A DNA stretch of 64,000 nt from Tritonibacter litoralis (lineage in GTDB: Bacteria > Pseudomonadota > Alphaproteobacteria > Rhodobacterales > Rhodobacteraceae): NCBI RefSeq assembly GCF_009496005.1, contig NZ_WIBF01000003.1, forward strand, positions 272,522 through 336,521, given 5' to 3'. How positions within the stretch are numbered: position 1 is the stretch's first letter; the number at the start of each line of letters is the position of its first letter. The position numbers and the translations under genes were made by a program. Positions 17,412 to 27,195 of this stretch are shown here, in pieces. Below the pieces are notes generated by a model that saw only the letters and a program-made list of their open reading frames with translations, was not told where the DNA came from and searched no databases.

Positions 17412-19102
17412 CAGGCTCTCTCCTCTTTTTCTTCAAGCCAACCGCGCAAAATTTGAACTGTTTCTTCCTGACGCTCGCCAATCATCGAGCGCAGGCGATC
17501 CACGGGGTCTCCGCCACCGCCGCCGCCCAGAACGGGCAACCCGCCACCCAGACCGCCAAGCTCGCCCATTGAGTCGAACTGACCGGTTTCGGAGTCTTGG
17601 ATCTCTCCATCCAATGCGATGCCTTCACCCAGGTTCGGGTTGGCCATAAAGCCGCCGCCGCCGCCCAATGCGGGCAGTTCCGGTAGATCGCCCAAACCAC
17701 CGGCATCCGCCATATCCGGGCTCGGCAATGCCGCCGTCGCACCGCTACCGCTGGAGGCCAAGATTGGGCGCACAACAAACAGGCCAAGGACCAGGGTCAC
17801 GATTGCCAGGGCCGCCATTTGGATCAGCGACATCGCGTCAATATAAAGATTGTCAAAGAAAGATGAGGTTGCCGTTGTTCCTTGTGGTTCGATCGTCGGC
17901 ATTTCCATGGATTTCAGCGTGATAACATCACCCCGTTCCGCGTCAAAACCTACGGCAGCCGCGATCAGCTCATGCAGCGCTTCAAGCTCGGCTGCTGGAC
18001 GGGCCTGAAACACATCTTCACCCTGGGCATTGGTGGCTGTGGTTCCGTTGACAAGAACCGCAACGGTCATGCGTTTGATTGCACCGGGCCCCCGCACAAT
18101 TTCGGTTTCGGTTTCGGAAATCTCATAGTTGATTCGTTCCCGTGTCGCGCTGGTGTTGGCATTTGACCCCTCGCCAGAAGAGGCGTCACCGTCCGGAATA
18201 TTTGAGGCAACAGTGACCTCTCCGGATTGATTCGTGGATGAATCTGCGCGTTCTTCGATGTCGGTGCTGACCGCCACACGGCTTTCGGGATCGACACGTT
18301 TCTGACGGATAGATTCCGTGTCAGTGACGGTCTCAACGCTCACCTCGACCACGGCATTGCCCTTGCCGACGCGCGCTTCCACCAGGCGCATGACCCGGTC
18401 TTTTACGGATTGCGACCGGTCATCACTGCCTGCGCCCGCTGCCGCAGCTGCTTCGGGCGTACCCACCAGGGTGCCATTGGCGTCAATCACGGCCACATTG
18501 TCCACCGGAAGGCCGGTCACCGCCGAAGACACCAAGAAGCGAATCGCGTTGGCCTGTGCCGGGGTGATATTGCCACCCATCGGAGTGATGGAGACCGATG
18601 CGGTGGGCTCAATCGAGCGTTGGAACGGGTTGCTGCCAGTATTGGCAATATGCACCCGCGCTTGTGCAATATGCGGGCTCGCAACAATTGTGCGGGCCAG
18701 CTCGCCTTCTTTTGCACGCCAATAGGCGGCATCAAACATCTGAGAGGTGGTGCCAAAACCGCTGAGATTATCCAGCAGCTCATAGCCTTTTCCACCGTTT
18801 GCTGGCAGCCCTTCGCTGGCCAGCGTCAACCGTAACTCATCTCGGTTGCTCGACGGGACATAAATTGAACCGCCGCGCACTTCATATTCTACACCGCGCT
18901 GATCCAGCGCGCTTACCACTTCGCCTGCAGTCCCGCTTTCGAGACCTGCATAAAGCAGTTGCATGGTTGGCCGACTCGCCATTTGCGACATCGCAAATAC
19001 TGCCACAAACATGAAAACCGTGGCTCCCACGGCTATCAATCGTTGGCGCATCTCCAATCCTGCCCAGACATTCTTGATCTGCTGCACAATAACCTCCGTC
19101 AT
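17411..19102 (-). CDS. fliF: Flagellar MS-ring protein FliF
   Basis: Forms the membrane MS-ring on which the motor and export apparatus are built. 563 residues with a first membrane helix (about 23-45), the YscJ/FliF domains (LLYAGLESGTAGEVVSALDQ, then the ARVHIAN motif), a long periplasmic loop and a second helix (about 430-450, AALAIVTLVLGLFVV). A cytoplasmic tail rich in glycine carries the FliG-binding end (VQILRGWL). It is read divergently from fliL across about 100 bp, which probably holds promoters for both groups. Confidence 0.95.
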   Translation of the reverse strand: MTEVIVQQIKNVWAGLEMRQRLIAVGATVFMFVAVFAMSQMASRPTMQLLYAGLESGTAGEVVSALDQRGVEYEVRGGSIYVPSSNRDELRLTLASEGLPANGGKGYELLDNLSGFGTTSQMFDAAYWRAKEGELARTIVASPHIAQARVHIANTGSNPFQRSIEPTASVSITPMGGNITPAQANAIRFLVSSAVTGLPVDNVAVIDANGTLVGTPEAAAAAGAGSDDRSQSVKDRVMRLVEARVGKGNAVVEVSVETVTDTESIRQKRVDPESRVAVSTDIEERADSSTNQSGEVTVASNIPDGDASSGEGSNANTSATRERINYEISETETEIVRGPGAIKRMTVAVLVNGTTATNAQGEDVFQARPAAELEALHELIAAAVGFDAERGDVITLKSMEMPTIEPQGTTATSSFFDNLYIDAMSLIQMAALAIVTLVLGLFVVRPILASSGSGATAALPSPDMADAGGLGDLPELPALGGGGGFMANPNLGEGIALDGEIQDSETGQFDSMGELGGLGGGLPVLGGGGGGDPVDRLRSMIGERQEETVQILRGWLEEKEERA

Positions 19103-19204
19103 ACCGGCTTTCTGTCCGGCGTACCTCCTTTTCCCTGATCGGCCTTAACATTCGGTTAGTCCATGCAGCGTTATGAAGAGGCACACGACGTTTTAGGGAT
19201 AGCC

Positions 19205-19732
19205 ATGACAGACGCTGTAGTTGATACAGAAGAAGATGCACCGGCCAAGAAAAGCAAACTGCCCTTGATTATCGGGGTGGTGCTTGGACTTGCGGGTGCG
19301 GGCGGCGGGTTTTTCGCCGCTCAGTCAGGCCTTCTTCCCTTTGGCCAAGATGACGCGCATTCAGAAGAATCGCACGCGGCCGAAGAGGCGCCAGAAGGCG
19401 TGGACACAGGTGAGTCTGCGGAAGAAATCGCAAACCTTGCCTTTATCGATATGGAACCGCTTGTGATCTCTCTGCGTAAAGCGAGTGGTCTAAATCATTT
19501 GCGGTTCCGTGCTCAACTTGAAGTCAGCCAGGAACACCAGGCGGAAGTTGAAAAGGTCCTTCCAAGGGTTGTCGATGTCCTCAACAGCTACCTAAGGGCT
19601 TTGGAAATCGAGGATCTGACTGATCCTATGGCATTGCCAAAGCTACGCTCGCAAATGTTGCGGCGGATCAATATTGCAACCGGCCAGGGCCGGGTGCGTG
19701 ATCTGCTGATTATGGATTTCGTATTGAACTAG
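19205..19732 (+). CDS. fliL: Flagellar basal body-associated protein FliL
   Basis: An inner-membrane protein around the stator that supports torque. With the ATG at 19205 (AGGGAT 7 bp upstream) it has 175 residues: a short acidic cytoplasmic start, one membrane helix (about 17-37), an acidic linker and a periplasmic FliL domain (PLVISLRKASG...LRFRAQLEV...DLLIMDFVLN). An earlier ATG at 19163 would add 14 atypical residues. It heads a plus-strand run fliL, DUF6468, motE-like, motA. A second FliL-like gene lies at 29548. Confidence 0.9.
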   Translation: MTDAVVDTEEDAPAKKSKLPLIIGVVLGLAGAGGGFFAAQSGLLPFGQDDAHSEESHAAEEAPEGVDTGESAEEIANLAFIDMEPLVISLRKASGLNHLRFRAQLEVSQEHQAEVEKVLPRVVDVLNSYLRALEIEDLTDPMALPKLRSQMLRRINIATGQGRVRDLLIMDFVLN

Positions 19733-19742
19733 GAGGGACAGA

Positions 19743-20213
19743 ATGGACCTTATTGCTGATATCCTGCTGGCCGCTGGTGCCATTGGAGCAGGTTTCTATT
19801 GTTTTGTACTGTCGCGCCGTTTGAAAAAATTCAACGACCTTGAAAAAGGGGTTGGCGGTGCGGTTGCTGTGCTGTCGTCTCAGGTTGACGATTTGAACAA
19901 ATCGCTGAAAGAGGCGCAGGCTATTTCCAACGGGTCAAGCCAGAAGCTGCAACAGCTGACCGGGCGGGCCGAATCGGTGGCGCAGCGTCTTGAGCTGATG
20001 ATGGCATCGATGCACGATATGCCTGAGGCTCAGCCCGCAGCAGCAGCGCCTGCAGCACCGGCGCCTGCCGCTGCTGAAGAAACAGACGCGCTGGCCGAAG
20101 CCTATGGGGCCGAAGCGCATGTTGAACCGGAACCGCAGCCCGAACCTGAGGAAGCAAAACCAGCAGGGCTGATGTTCGTGCGTCACAACCGCAGTCAGAA
20201 TCAGGTGGCATGA
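19743..20213 (+). CDS. DUF6468-like flagellar cluster protein
   Basis: A 156-residue protein with one N-terminal membrane helix (about 4-24), then a helical, coiled-coil-like segment (RRLKKFNDLEKGVGGAVAVL...SLKEAQAISNGSSQKL) and an Ala/Pro/Glu-rich tail. The pattern and position fit the DUF6468 family found in alphaproteobacterial flagellar clusters; its role is not known to me. GGAGGG precedes the ATG, and the stop overlaps the next gene (ATGA). It is probably an inner-membrane accessory of the motor. Confidence 0.7.
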   Translation: MDLIADILLAAGAIGAGFYCFVLSRRLKKFNDLEKGVGGAVAVLSSQVDDLNKSLKEAQAISNGSSQKLQQLTGRAESVAQRLELMMASMHDMPEAQPAAAAPAAPAPAAAEETDALAEAYGAEAHVEPEPQPEPEEAKPAGLMFVRHNRSQNQVA

Positions 20214-20815
20214 TGGCTAAATCTGTTAAATCAAAAGCGAAATCAGGCGCGCTATTTGCCTTGGCGTTCCTGTTGGTTGGCTCTGCCGTGATGCGAATTG
20301 GTCTGGAAGCGGGACCCGCCATCGCGCGCGAAGTCGCAGGATTGGGCAAAGATGGCCCCGAAAAAGAGATGCATGGAGAGATGGCAAAATCGTCCATCCC
20401 TTCCTCTGCTGAAATGGAAGCCATGCTCAAAGCGTTCAAGCAGCGCGAAGACATGTTGGCCAAACGCGAGGCAGAGATCCAGGATCGCATGAAAGCGCTT
20501 GAGATCGCGGACAAAGCGATCGAACAAAAGCTGGCTGCCTTGGAAAAGGCCGAGGAAGACCTGCGCGAAACCGTGGCCTTGGCGGATGGCGCCACCGAAG
20601 AAGACGTGAATCGGCTGACCTCTGTATATGAACAGATGAAGCCGAAAGAATCGGCTGCCCTGTTCGAGGAAATGGATCCCACTTTTGCCGCAGGTTTCTT
20701 GGCACGCATGCGCCCCGAAGCCGCCGCAGGCATCATGGCGGGTCTCAGCCCCGAAGCCGCTTATACCATCAGCGTTGTGCTTGCTGGTCGTAACGGTTCC
20801 GTGCCCAAGGAATAA
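20210..20815 (+). CDS. motE: MotE-like protein with MgtE-type helical domain
   Basis: A 201-residue protein with an N-terminal membrane or signal helix (about 12-30), a long coiled coil (about 60-130) and a C-terminal domain like the MgtE N-terminal repeat (MKPKESAALFEEMDPTFAAGFLARM). This is the layout of the alphaproteobacterial MotE family, described as a periplasmic chaperone for MotC in Sinorhizobium. Two adjacent start codons exist (20210 and 20213). It sits between the DUF6468 gene and motA. The gene symbol is by family resemblance and context. Confidence 0.7.
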   Translation: MMAKSVKSKAKSGALFALAFLLVGSAVMRIGLEAGPAIAREVAGLGKDGPEKEMHGEMAKSSIPSSAEMEAMLKAFKQREDMLAKREAEIQDRMKALEIADKAIEQKLAALEKAEEDLRETVALADGATEEDVNRLTSVYEQMKPKESAALFEEMDPTFAAGFLARMRPEAAAGIMAGLSPEAAYTISVVLAGRNGSVPKE

Positions 20816-20893
20816 CTTGGGCACTGCCGCTTAGCCTTTATTAAGGCGACTCGGGCTACTCTCATTACAGAAACGAACTTTTGGAGTGAACCT

Positions 20894-21763
20894 ATGATCG
20901 GCATTGTAGGTATTGCCACCATTTTTGTGATGGTGTTCGGGGGATACCTCGCAGCGGGCGGTAAGATGGGAATCATCATCAAATCGCTGCCGTTTGAAAT
21001 GATGATGATCGGCGGTGCGGCCGTCGGTGCGTTTCTTATCAGCAATGATATGGGCGGTGTGAAACACACAATCAAAGACATTGGTAAAGTTTTCAAAGGG
21101 CCCAAGTGGAAGCCCGATGACTATCGCGACTTGTTGTGCCTGTTGTTTGCGCTGATCCGCATTCAAAAAGCCAATCCGGTTGAGGTGGAACAGCATATCG
21201 AAGATCCGGAAAACTCAGCGATCTTCAACAAGTATCCCAAAATCCTGGGAGACAAAGAGGCTGTGAACCTGATCTCTGATACCATGCGGTCGGCGTCCAT
21301 GAACTATGACGACCCACATCAGGTGGAAGAGGTTCTGGAAAAGCGGATCGAAGCCAATATGCATCATGCGCTGCATTCCAGCCATGCCCTGCAGGCTATT
21401 GCCGACGGTCTTCCGGCTTTGGGAATTGTTGCGGCGGTTTTGGGTGTTATCAAAACCATGGCCTCGATTGACCAGCCGCCAGAAGTTCTTGGTACGTTGA
21501 TTGGTGGTGCTCTTGTTGGGACGTTCCTTGGGGTGTTCTTGGCCTATGGTTTCTTTGGTCCTTTTGCGGGCAAGGTAAAATCGGTTGTCGAAGAAGATGG
21601 CCATTTCTACCAGCTGATCCGCGAAGTTCTGGTGGCAAACCTGCACAACCACGCAGCCGCCATCTGTATCGAAGTTGGGCGTCAGAACACGCCTTCTCAT
21701 TTCCGGCCTGGGTTCTCTGAGCTGGAAGAAGCATTGAAATCGGTGAAACAGGACGCAGCATGA
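20894..21763 (+). CDS. motA: Flagellar motor stator protein MotA
   Basis: The proton-channel subunit of the stator. 289 residues with the family N-terminus (MIGIVGIATIFVMVFGGYLAAGG), four membrane helices, a large cytoplasmic loop and the motifs ADGLPALGIVAAVLGVIKTM and GTLIGGALVGTFLGVFLAYG. GGAG lies 7 bp upstream. The usual partner motB is not next to it: the stop overlaps by 4 bp the start of an 814-residue periplasmic protein instead. Confidence 0.95.
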   Translation: MIGIVGIATIFVMVFGGYLAAGGKMGIIIKSLPFEMMMIGGAAVGAFLISNDMGGVKHTIKDIGKVFKGPKWKPDDYRDLLCLLFALIRIQKANPVEVEQHIEDPENSAIFNKYPKILGDKEAVNLISDTMRSASMNYDDPHQVEEVLEKRIEANMHHALHSSHALQAIADGLPALGIVAAVLGVIKTMASIDQPPEVLGTLIGGALVGTFLGVFLAYGFFGPFAGKVKSVVEEDGHFYQLIREVLVANLHNHAAAICIEVGRQNTPSHFRPGFSELEEALKSVKQDAA

Positions 21764-24204
21764 ATTGGCGCGCTCTTACAATTGCTTTGTGCACTGTGGC
21801 GGCATCTGCCGCCCAGGCCGAAACAATTGTGGCCCGCTCTGGCGAGCATGACGGCTTTTCGCGCCTGGTCATGCGTCTGCCAGAAGGGGTCGACTGGTCG
21901 CTTACCCAGAACGGGCAAAGCGGCGTATTGAATATCAACTCGCCCGACGTGGTATATGATACCTCTGAGGTTTTTGGACTCATTCCCCGTACGCGCCTGA
22001 AGTCGCTGTCGCAGGTGGGTCCAGGACAGCCGCTAAAGCTGGAAATGGCCTGTGACTGCCAATTGCGCTCGCATGTCATGACCAACGGATATTTGGTCAT
22101 TGATGTGCGTGACCGGCAAAAGCCAAGCTCGGAAATTGCCCAGCCAGCGCAATACCGGCCAGAGTCCTCGGTCTTGCCACTCTTGCCTGCAGCGCCTCCG
22201 ACGACCGGCTATCGTTTCTCTCTGAATGAGACCGACATTCAAACGTCGCGACTGGAAAAAACCCTGCAGTCTGCGCTGGCAACAGACGGCAATTTGGTCA
22301 AGGCAGCGGTCGAGACACCCGCCCCCGAACCTGAGCCGCAAGACGTCTCAACCGAGGTTAGTGAACCGCTGGAACTGCCTGTGCTGACCGAAGAGGTCGT
22401 GCCGACGGCAACCGCCACCGCAGAAGCCGCGTTCGAGAGCGGTTTACTGGCGGATGCGGATCTACTGGATATGGAGGAAGCAGCCCGAACGGCCACGGTG
22501 AACGAATCTGAACGCCGTCTGCTGCAGCAGATCGGCCGCGCCACAAACCAAGGGCTGCTGGACCTGCTGGTGACCGAGGTTCAAGACGGAAGTACAGGTG
22601 GGATCGTGGACCCGCTGGGGTCACAGGACCGGCCGCTTAACCCGCTGGACCATATCTCGGTGACCACTGCAATTGACCGGGAAACAGGTCTCTTTGCGCG
22701 CCAAACGGACGAAGAAGAAACCGATCAGCTTTGTTTTGCGGATGTAGAGATCGCCGTCCATAAATGGGGTACAGAGGATCCTTTCTCTGTCCAGATCTCA
22801 AAACTGCGCAATGGTCTGGTAAAGGAATTTGACAAGTTCGACGAAGACAAAGTTGTCGAGCTTGCAAAAACATATCTGTTCTTTGGGTTCGGCGCTGAGG
22901 CCCGCGCAATGCTGGCTTTGCTGCCTGAAGGGCCGGGTCGACCAGATAACATTGACGTGTTAGAGGCCTTGGCCGATCTGCTGGATGGACAGCCGATGCC
23001 TGTGCACAACCCGTTTTCCGGTCAGCAAGTGTGTGCAGGGCACTCCGCCTTTTGGTCTGCCTTGGCCGAGGGGGAAATCAAAAACAACGCCAACACGGAC
23101 GCAATTCAACAGGCTTACGCCCTGATGCCGGTTCATTTGCGGGTGCATTTGGGACCGCGGATTTCCACCCTCTTTTCACAGCTTGGCGAAAAACATATGG
23201 CCGAAGCGGCACTGCGTTCCGTTGAACGCACCGGCGTCGAACATGTGCCAGAGATCAACCTGGCGGAAGCCGCATTGGCCGAACTTGAAGGCGATACGGA
23301 AACCGTCGTCGAGGAGCTTGAGGAAGAGGTTGCAGAGCGGTCAGCTAACACGCCGCAAGCGCTGATTGATTTGATCAACCTGCACTATGAAGAGCGGCGC
23401 GCCCTGTCACCTGATGTGCCCGAGCTTGTTGGATCCTACGAGCTGGAAAACCGTGACACAGACCTTGGAACTGACTTGCGCAAAGCCGAAGTGACTTCGC
23501 TTGCTTTGGAAGGACGTTTTGATGAGGCGTTTCATGAATTGAATCGTGTGACGGAGCAGGACGGACCAGTTGCGCGCGCCGAGACACTCGAACCATTGTT
23601 GGTTTTGCTTACGGAGCGCGCCAGTGATGTGACATTTCTTCACTATGGGTTGACCTTCAGCAAACAAGCGACAACCGCAGAAGCCGCACCGGTAGTGGAC
23701 CTGATGGCACGTCGGCTGTTGGATCTTGGGTTTGCAGAACATGCGCGATCGCTGATGCAAAAGGATGCGCTTGAAGCGCCCAGCCCCGAACGAAAGCTGA
23801 TGATCGCGGAAGCTGCTGTTGCTTTGAACGAAGCGGACGTTGCGATTGCAGAGCTTGAAGGACTGCAAAGCTCGGAAGCAAACCGTCTGCGCGCCCGCGC
23901 CTATTGGCAGGATGGTGACTATAACAGCGCGAGCCAGGTTCTGTTAAAGGAAGAAGACACCGAAGAAGCTGCGCGCGGGTTCTGGTTGTCAGAAAACTAC
24001 CAAGCCATCAGCGGTATTGATGGCGCCTCTGAGGCGCGCTTTGGAGCGGTTGCAAATGTGTCAACGGAAATTGACCGGGTTGCCCAAGATCCAGAAGGCA
24101 TGCCGCCTTTGGCCGAGGCGCGTGCGCTGATGGAAACCAGTGCAGGGACTCGCACAAGGATCGAAGAGCTGCTGTCCCGTGTCGGAACAATCGACACGCA
24201 ATAG
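21760..24204 (+). CDS. Large periplasmic protein of unknown function coupled to motA
   Basis: An 814-residue protein with a clear signal peptide (residues 1-20, MNWRALTIALCTVAASAAQA). Residues about 22-115 look beta-rich and AMIN-like (VARSGEHDGFSRLVMRLPEGV, ending LVIDVRDRQ); 120-250 is a Pro/Glu-rich linker. The remaining 560 residues are almost wholly helical with TPR-like spacing. Its ATG overlaps the motA stop, so translation is coupled to the stator. I know no named family for it. By position it may be a periplasmic stator or peptidoglycan-side scaffold, possibly doing the job of MotC; this is inference. Confidence 0.75.
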   Translation: MNWRALTIALCTVAASAAQAETIVARSGEHDGFSRLVMRLPEGVDWSLTQNGQSGVLNINSPDVVYDTSEVFGLIPRTRLKSLSQVGPGQPLKLEMACDCQLRSHVMTNGYLVIDVRDRQKPSSEIAQPAQYRPESSVLPLLPAAPPTTGYRFSLNETDIQTSRLEKTLQSALATDGNLVKAAVETPAPEPEPQDVSTEVSEPLELPVLTEEVVPTATATAEAAFESGLLADADLLDMEEAARTATVNESERRLLQQIGRATNQGLLDLLVTEVQDGSTGGIVDPLGSQDRPLNPLDHISVTTAIDRETGLFARQTDEEETDQLCFADVEIAVHKWGTEDPFSVQISKLRNGLVKEFDKFDEDKVVELAKTYLFFGFGAEARAMLALLPEGPGRPDNIDVLEALADLLDGQPMPVHNPFSGQQVCAGHSAFWSALAEGEIKNNANTDAIQQAYALMPVHLRVHLGPRISTLFSQLGEKHMAEAALRSVERTGVEHVPEINLAEAALAELEGDTETVVEELEEEVAERSANTPQALIDLINLHYEERRALSPDVPELVGSYELENRDTDLGTDLRKAEVTSLALEGRFDEAFHELNRVTEQDGPVARAETLEPLLVLLTERASDVTFLHYGLTFSKQATTAEAAPVVDLMARRLLDLGFAEHARSLMQKDALEAPSPERKLMIAEAAVALNEADVAIAELEGLQSSEANRLRARAYWQDGDYNSASQVLLKEEDTEEAARGFWLSENYQAISGIDGASEARFGAVANVSTEIDRVAQDPEGMPPLAEARALMETSAGTRTRIEELLSRVGTIDTQ

Positions 24205-24339
24205 GGTCCTAAAATCTCTATCACAAACATGGGCGTAGCTGTCGTTAATCCGACCGCTGCGCCCTTTCATTGTAACGGTTTGTAAATGATCGCGGCCTAT
24301 TTTCAGATTGAGGGTGAAACCTGAGTTGGACTGGGCAGA

Positions 24340-25089
24340 ATGCCGTTTTTAAAAACACTCTTTCGTAGAGGTAGACTGGGCTGCCATGCCGTGTGCATGG
24401 TGCTTGTGATGTATGGTTTTGCCGCGCCTGCATTGGCGCTTGGCGATCCGACTGTTGCCGGTGTATGCGATCTTGCCGCGCGGCAAGCCGCCCGTGACCA
24501 AGACATTCCGTTAAATGTTCTGCGTGCGATCACCCGCACGGAAACAGGCCGCGGTGGCAAAAGCGGCCTGCAGCCGTGGCCCTGGACCGTCAATATGGAA
24601 GGCGCGGGCAAGTGGTTTGAGACCGAGGCTGAAGCTAAGAGCTATGTTGCAGCTCATTTCAAGCGCGGCGCGCGCAGCTTTGATGTTGGATGCTTTCAGA
24701 TAAACTACCGTTGGCATGGACATGCATTTGAATCGGTTGATCAGATGTTTGATCCGATCGTCAACGCGCAATACGCGGCGCGTTTCCTCCGGGAACTGTA
24801 CGATGAGTTTGGCGATTGGTCCAAAGCGGCGGGTGCCTATCACTCTCGTACACCGACTTATGCTAATAAATACGCTGCGCGGTTTGAACGTGTGCGGGCC
24901 GGTCTTGGCCCGGATACAGCCGTTGGAACATTGCCAACCGCGCGTCGCCGGCGCGCGACATTCGGCGCGCCGCTTCCCCTGATTGCTGTTCATAACCCTG
25001 CGCCTTTGGTTGCCCAAGGCGCGGTCCAAATGGGGTCTTTGGTACCCCTCCAAGGTGCGGCCAACCGCGCTTTGATTCCCTTGAATTGA
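24340..25089 (+). CDS. Transglycosylase SLT-domain protein, probable flagellar lytic enzyme
   Basis: A 249-residue exported protein: signal-like N-terminus, then a lytic transglycosylase SLT domain (about 45-185) with the catalytic-type glutamate in NVLRAITRTETGRG and the GCFQINYRWH and YNAQYAARFL-like segments of the fold. The tail is basic then hydrophobic. In Rhodobacter a similar stand-alone enzyme, SltF, opens peptidoglycan for the flagellar rod. The position directly before flhA, with no FlgJ muramidase in the window, supports that role. Confidence 0.85.
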   Translation: MPFLKTLFRRGRLGCHAVCMVLVMYGFAAPALALGDPTVAGVCDLAARQAARDQDIPLNVLRAITRTETGRGGKSGLQPWPWTVNMEGAGKWFETEAEAKSYVAAHFKRGARSFDVGCFQINYRWHGHAFESVDQMFDPIVNAQYAARFLRELYDEFGDWSKAAGAYHSRTPTYANKYAARFERVRAGLGPDTAVGTLPTARRRRATFGAPLPLIAVHNPAPLVAQGAVQMGSLVPLQGAANRALIPLN

Positions 25090-25101
25090 GAGAGCTGACC
25101 C

Positions 25102-27195
25102 GTGCCTAAACTAACCATACAACAGGTTTTCAGCCCAACCGTATTGCTGGCCATTGCGCTGATGGCAATCATTGTCATGATGATCCTGCCAGTACCGGCC
25201 TGGGTCTTGGATGTAGGTCTTGCCACTTCCTTTGCATTGGCCATTTTGATCTTTACCATCACATTGTTCATTGAACGGCCATTGGATTTCTCTTCCTTCC
25301 CGACGATCCTTTTGGCCTCGCTGATGCTGCGCCTGTCGCTTAACGTCTCCTCGACCAAGCTGATCATTGGTCAGGGTCATACCGGCACGGATGCCGCCGG
25401 CAACGTGATCCAGGGGTTTGCCCAGTTTGTGATGGGTGGCAGCGTGTTCTTGGGCCTTGTGATCTTTGGCGTGCTGTTGATCGTGAACTTCATGGTCATC
25501 ACCAAGGGTGCCGCGCGGATGGCCGAAGTGGGCGCACGTTTTGCGCTTGATGGGATGCCAGGCAAACAATTGGCCATCGACGCAGACATGAGTGCCGGTG
25601 CAATTGACCACGAAACAGCAAAAGAACGCCGTGAGCTTGAGCAGAAGGAAACCACATTCTTTGGCTCGCTTGATGGTGCCTCTAAATTTGTGAAAGGCGA
25701 CGCGGTTGCGGGTCTTTTGATCACGCTTCTCAACCTGATTGTCGGCTTGATCATGGGCACGCTTATCCACGGTATGAACGTGGGCGACGCGTTTGAGACC
25801 TATGCGATTTTGACCGTGGGTGACGGTCTTGTCTCCCAGATCCCGTCGGTCATTATTTCTATCGCGGCGGCGCTTTTGTTGGCACGGGGCGGTGCGGCAG
25901 GCTCTACTGATACCGCGCTTATCACGCAATTCTCTGGCCATCCCGCCGCATTGGCAACCGTCGCCGTTTTGATGGCACTTTTTGCTTTGGTGCCGGGCTT
26001 GCCCTTTGTCCCCTTTATGCTTGGTGCGATGGCACTGGGCTATGCAGGCTACAGAATTTACACGAAAAATTTGGCGGACGAAGAAGCCGCGGTTGATGAA
26101 CAAATTGAGGAAAACGCGCAACCTTCCCAAGAACGCCCCCTTGGTGATGTTCTGGATCTGGATGATCTGCATTTGGAGTTCGCGCCGGATCTTGTGAGCA
26201 TGGTGTTGGATGCGGGCACGGGCTTGGATGCCCGGATTGCAAATATGCGAACCCATGTGGCCACCTCCTTTGGTTTGATTCTGCCGGAAATTCGTCTCAG
26301 CGATCAGGCCGAGCTTGAAAACGGCACCTATGTGATCAAGGTCCAAGGTGTAGAACAGGCGCGTGGCATCCTGCATCCCGACATGGTGCTTGCGTTGATG
26401 CCAGACCAGCACGAGGCCCTGCCGCCGGGCACTGATGTGACGGAACCTGTCTATGGCGCGCCTGCGCGTTGGGTGGCAGGTAAACACAGGGAACAGGCCA
26501 ATATGATGGGGGCAACCGTAGTGGCCCCGGCGGAAATCCTGGCGACCCATTTGCTGGAAGTGATCAAGCTGAACTTCTCCCGTCTTTTGACCCTTAAATC
26601 CCTGCGTCGTCTGTTGACCGAAATGACCGAACTCACCGATGGGTTCCGTGCCGAGGCAAACCGCAAACTGCTGGATGAGCTGGTCCCTGACAAGGTTCCG
26701 ATCGACTCGCTCCATTCCGTGTTGCGCCTGCTTTTGGAGGAGCGCGTCTCGATCCGGAACATGCCGCTGATCCTTGAAGCCATTGCAGAGGCGCGGGTTC
26801 ACACGACCTTGCCTGAACCGATCTGTGAGCATGTGCGCCAACGGTTGGGCTTCCAGTTGGTCGCGGAAATGAAACGCGACGATGGCACCATCCCGCTGAT
26901 CCAGCTAGCGCCCGAGTGGGAGGATATCTTCTCAACCTACCAAGTGGATACCCAGGGTTCCGGCCTTGATATTGCGCTGCCGCCGGACCAGTTTAACCGC
27001 CTGGCCGAAGGGTTGAATGATCGTCTGGTCCAGGTCACAGAACAAGGGATCAATGCGGCTGTTGTAACCTCTACCCGACGTCGCAGGTATTTGAAAACCA
27101 TTCTGAAATCGCGTGGTGTCAGCAATCCTGTTCTGTCGTTTGAGGAAATCGGGCTAGAGGCGCAGCCTGCGCTTGTGGGTTTGGTTCCGGCATGA
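25102..27195 (+). CDS. flhA: Flagellar export protein FlhA
   Basis: The main export-gate protein of the flagellar type III system. 697 residues: eight membrane helices in the first half with the FHIPEP-type region (SSFPTILLASLMLRLSLNVS, then GVLLIVNFMVITKGAARMAEVGARF), and a soluble ring-forming second half. The start is a GTG at 25102, 12 bp after the SLT gene stop, with GAGAG upstream. It is followed by fliR with a 4-bp overlap. Confidence 0.96.
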   Translation: MPKLTIQQVFSPTVLLAIALMAIIVMMILPVPAWVLDVGLATSFALAILIFTITLFIERPLDFSSFPTILLASLMLRLSLNVSSTKLIIGQGHTGTDAAGNVIQGFAQFVMGGSVFLGLVIFGVLLIVNFMVITKGAARMAEVGARFALDGMPGKQLAIDADMSAGAIDHETAKERRELEQKETTFFGSLDGASKFVKGDAVAGLLITLLNLIVGLIMGTLIHGMNVGDAFETYAILTVGDGLVSQIPSVIISIAAALLLARGGAAGSTDTALITQFSGHPAALATVAVLMALFALVPGLPFVPFMLGAMALGYAGYRIYTKNLADEEAAVDEQIEENAQPSQERPLGDVLDLDDLHLEFAPDLVSMVLDAGTGLDARIANMRTHVATSFGLILPEIRLSDQAELENGTYVIKVQGVEQARGILHPDMVLALMPDQHEALPPGTDVTEPVYGAPARWVAGKHREQANMMGATVVAPAEILATHLLEVIKLNFSRLLTLKSLRRLLTEMTELTDGFRAEANRKLLDELVPDKVPIDSLHSVLRLLLEERVSIRNMPLILEAIAEARVHTTLPEPICEHVRQRLGFQLVAEMKRDDGTIPLIQLAPEWEDIFSTYQVDTQGSGLDIALPPDQFNRLAEGLNDRLVQVTEQGINAAVVTSTRRRRYLKTILKSRGVSNPVLSFEEIGLEAQPALVGLVPA

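Noticed and set aside
25111..26841. Minus-strand 576-codon frame opposite flhA
   Set aside because: It lies wholly inside flhA, has no recognisable domains and is extremely rich in His, Gln and Arg, as expected for an antisense frame.
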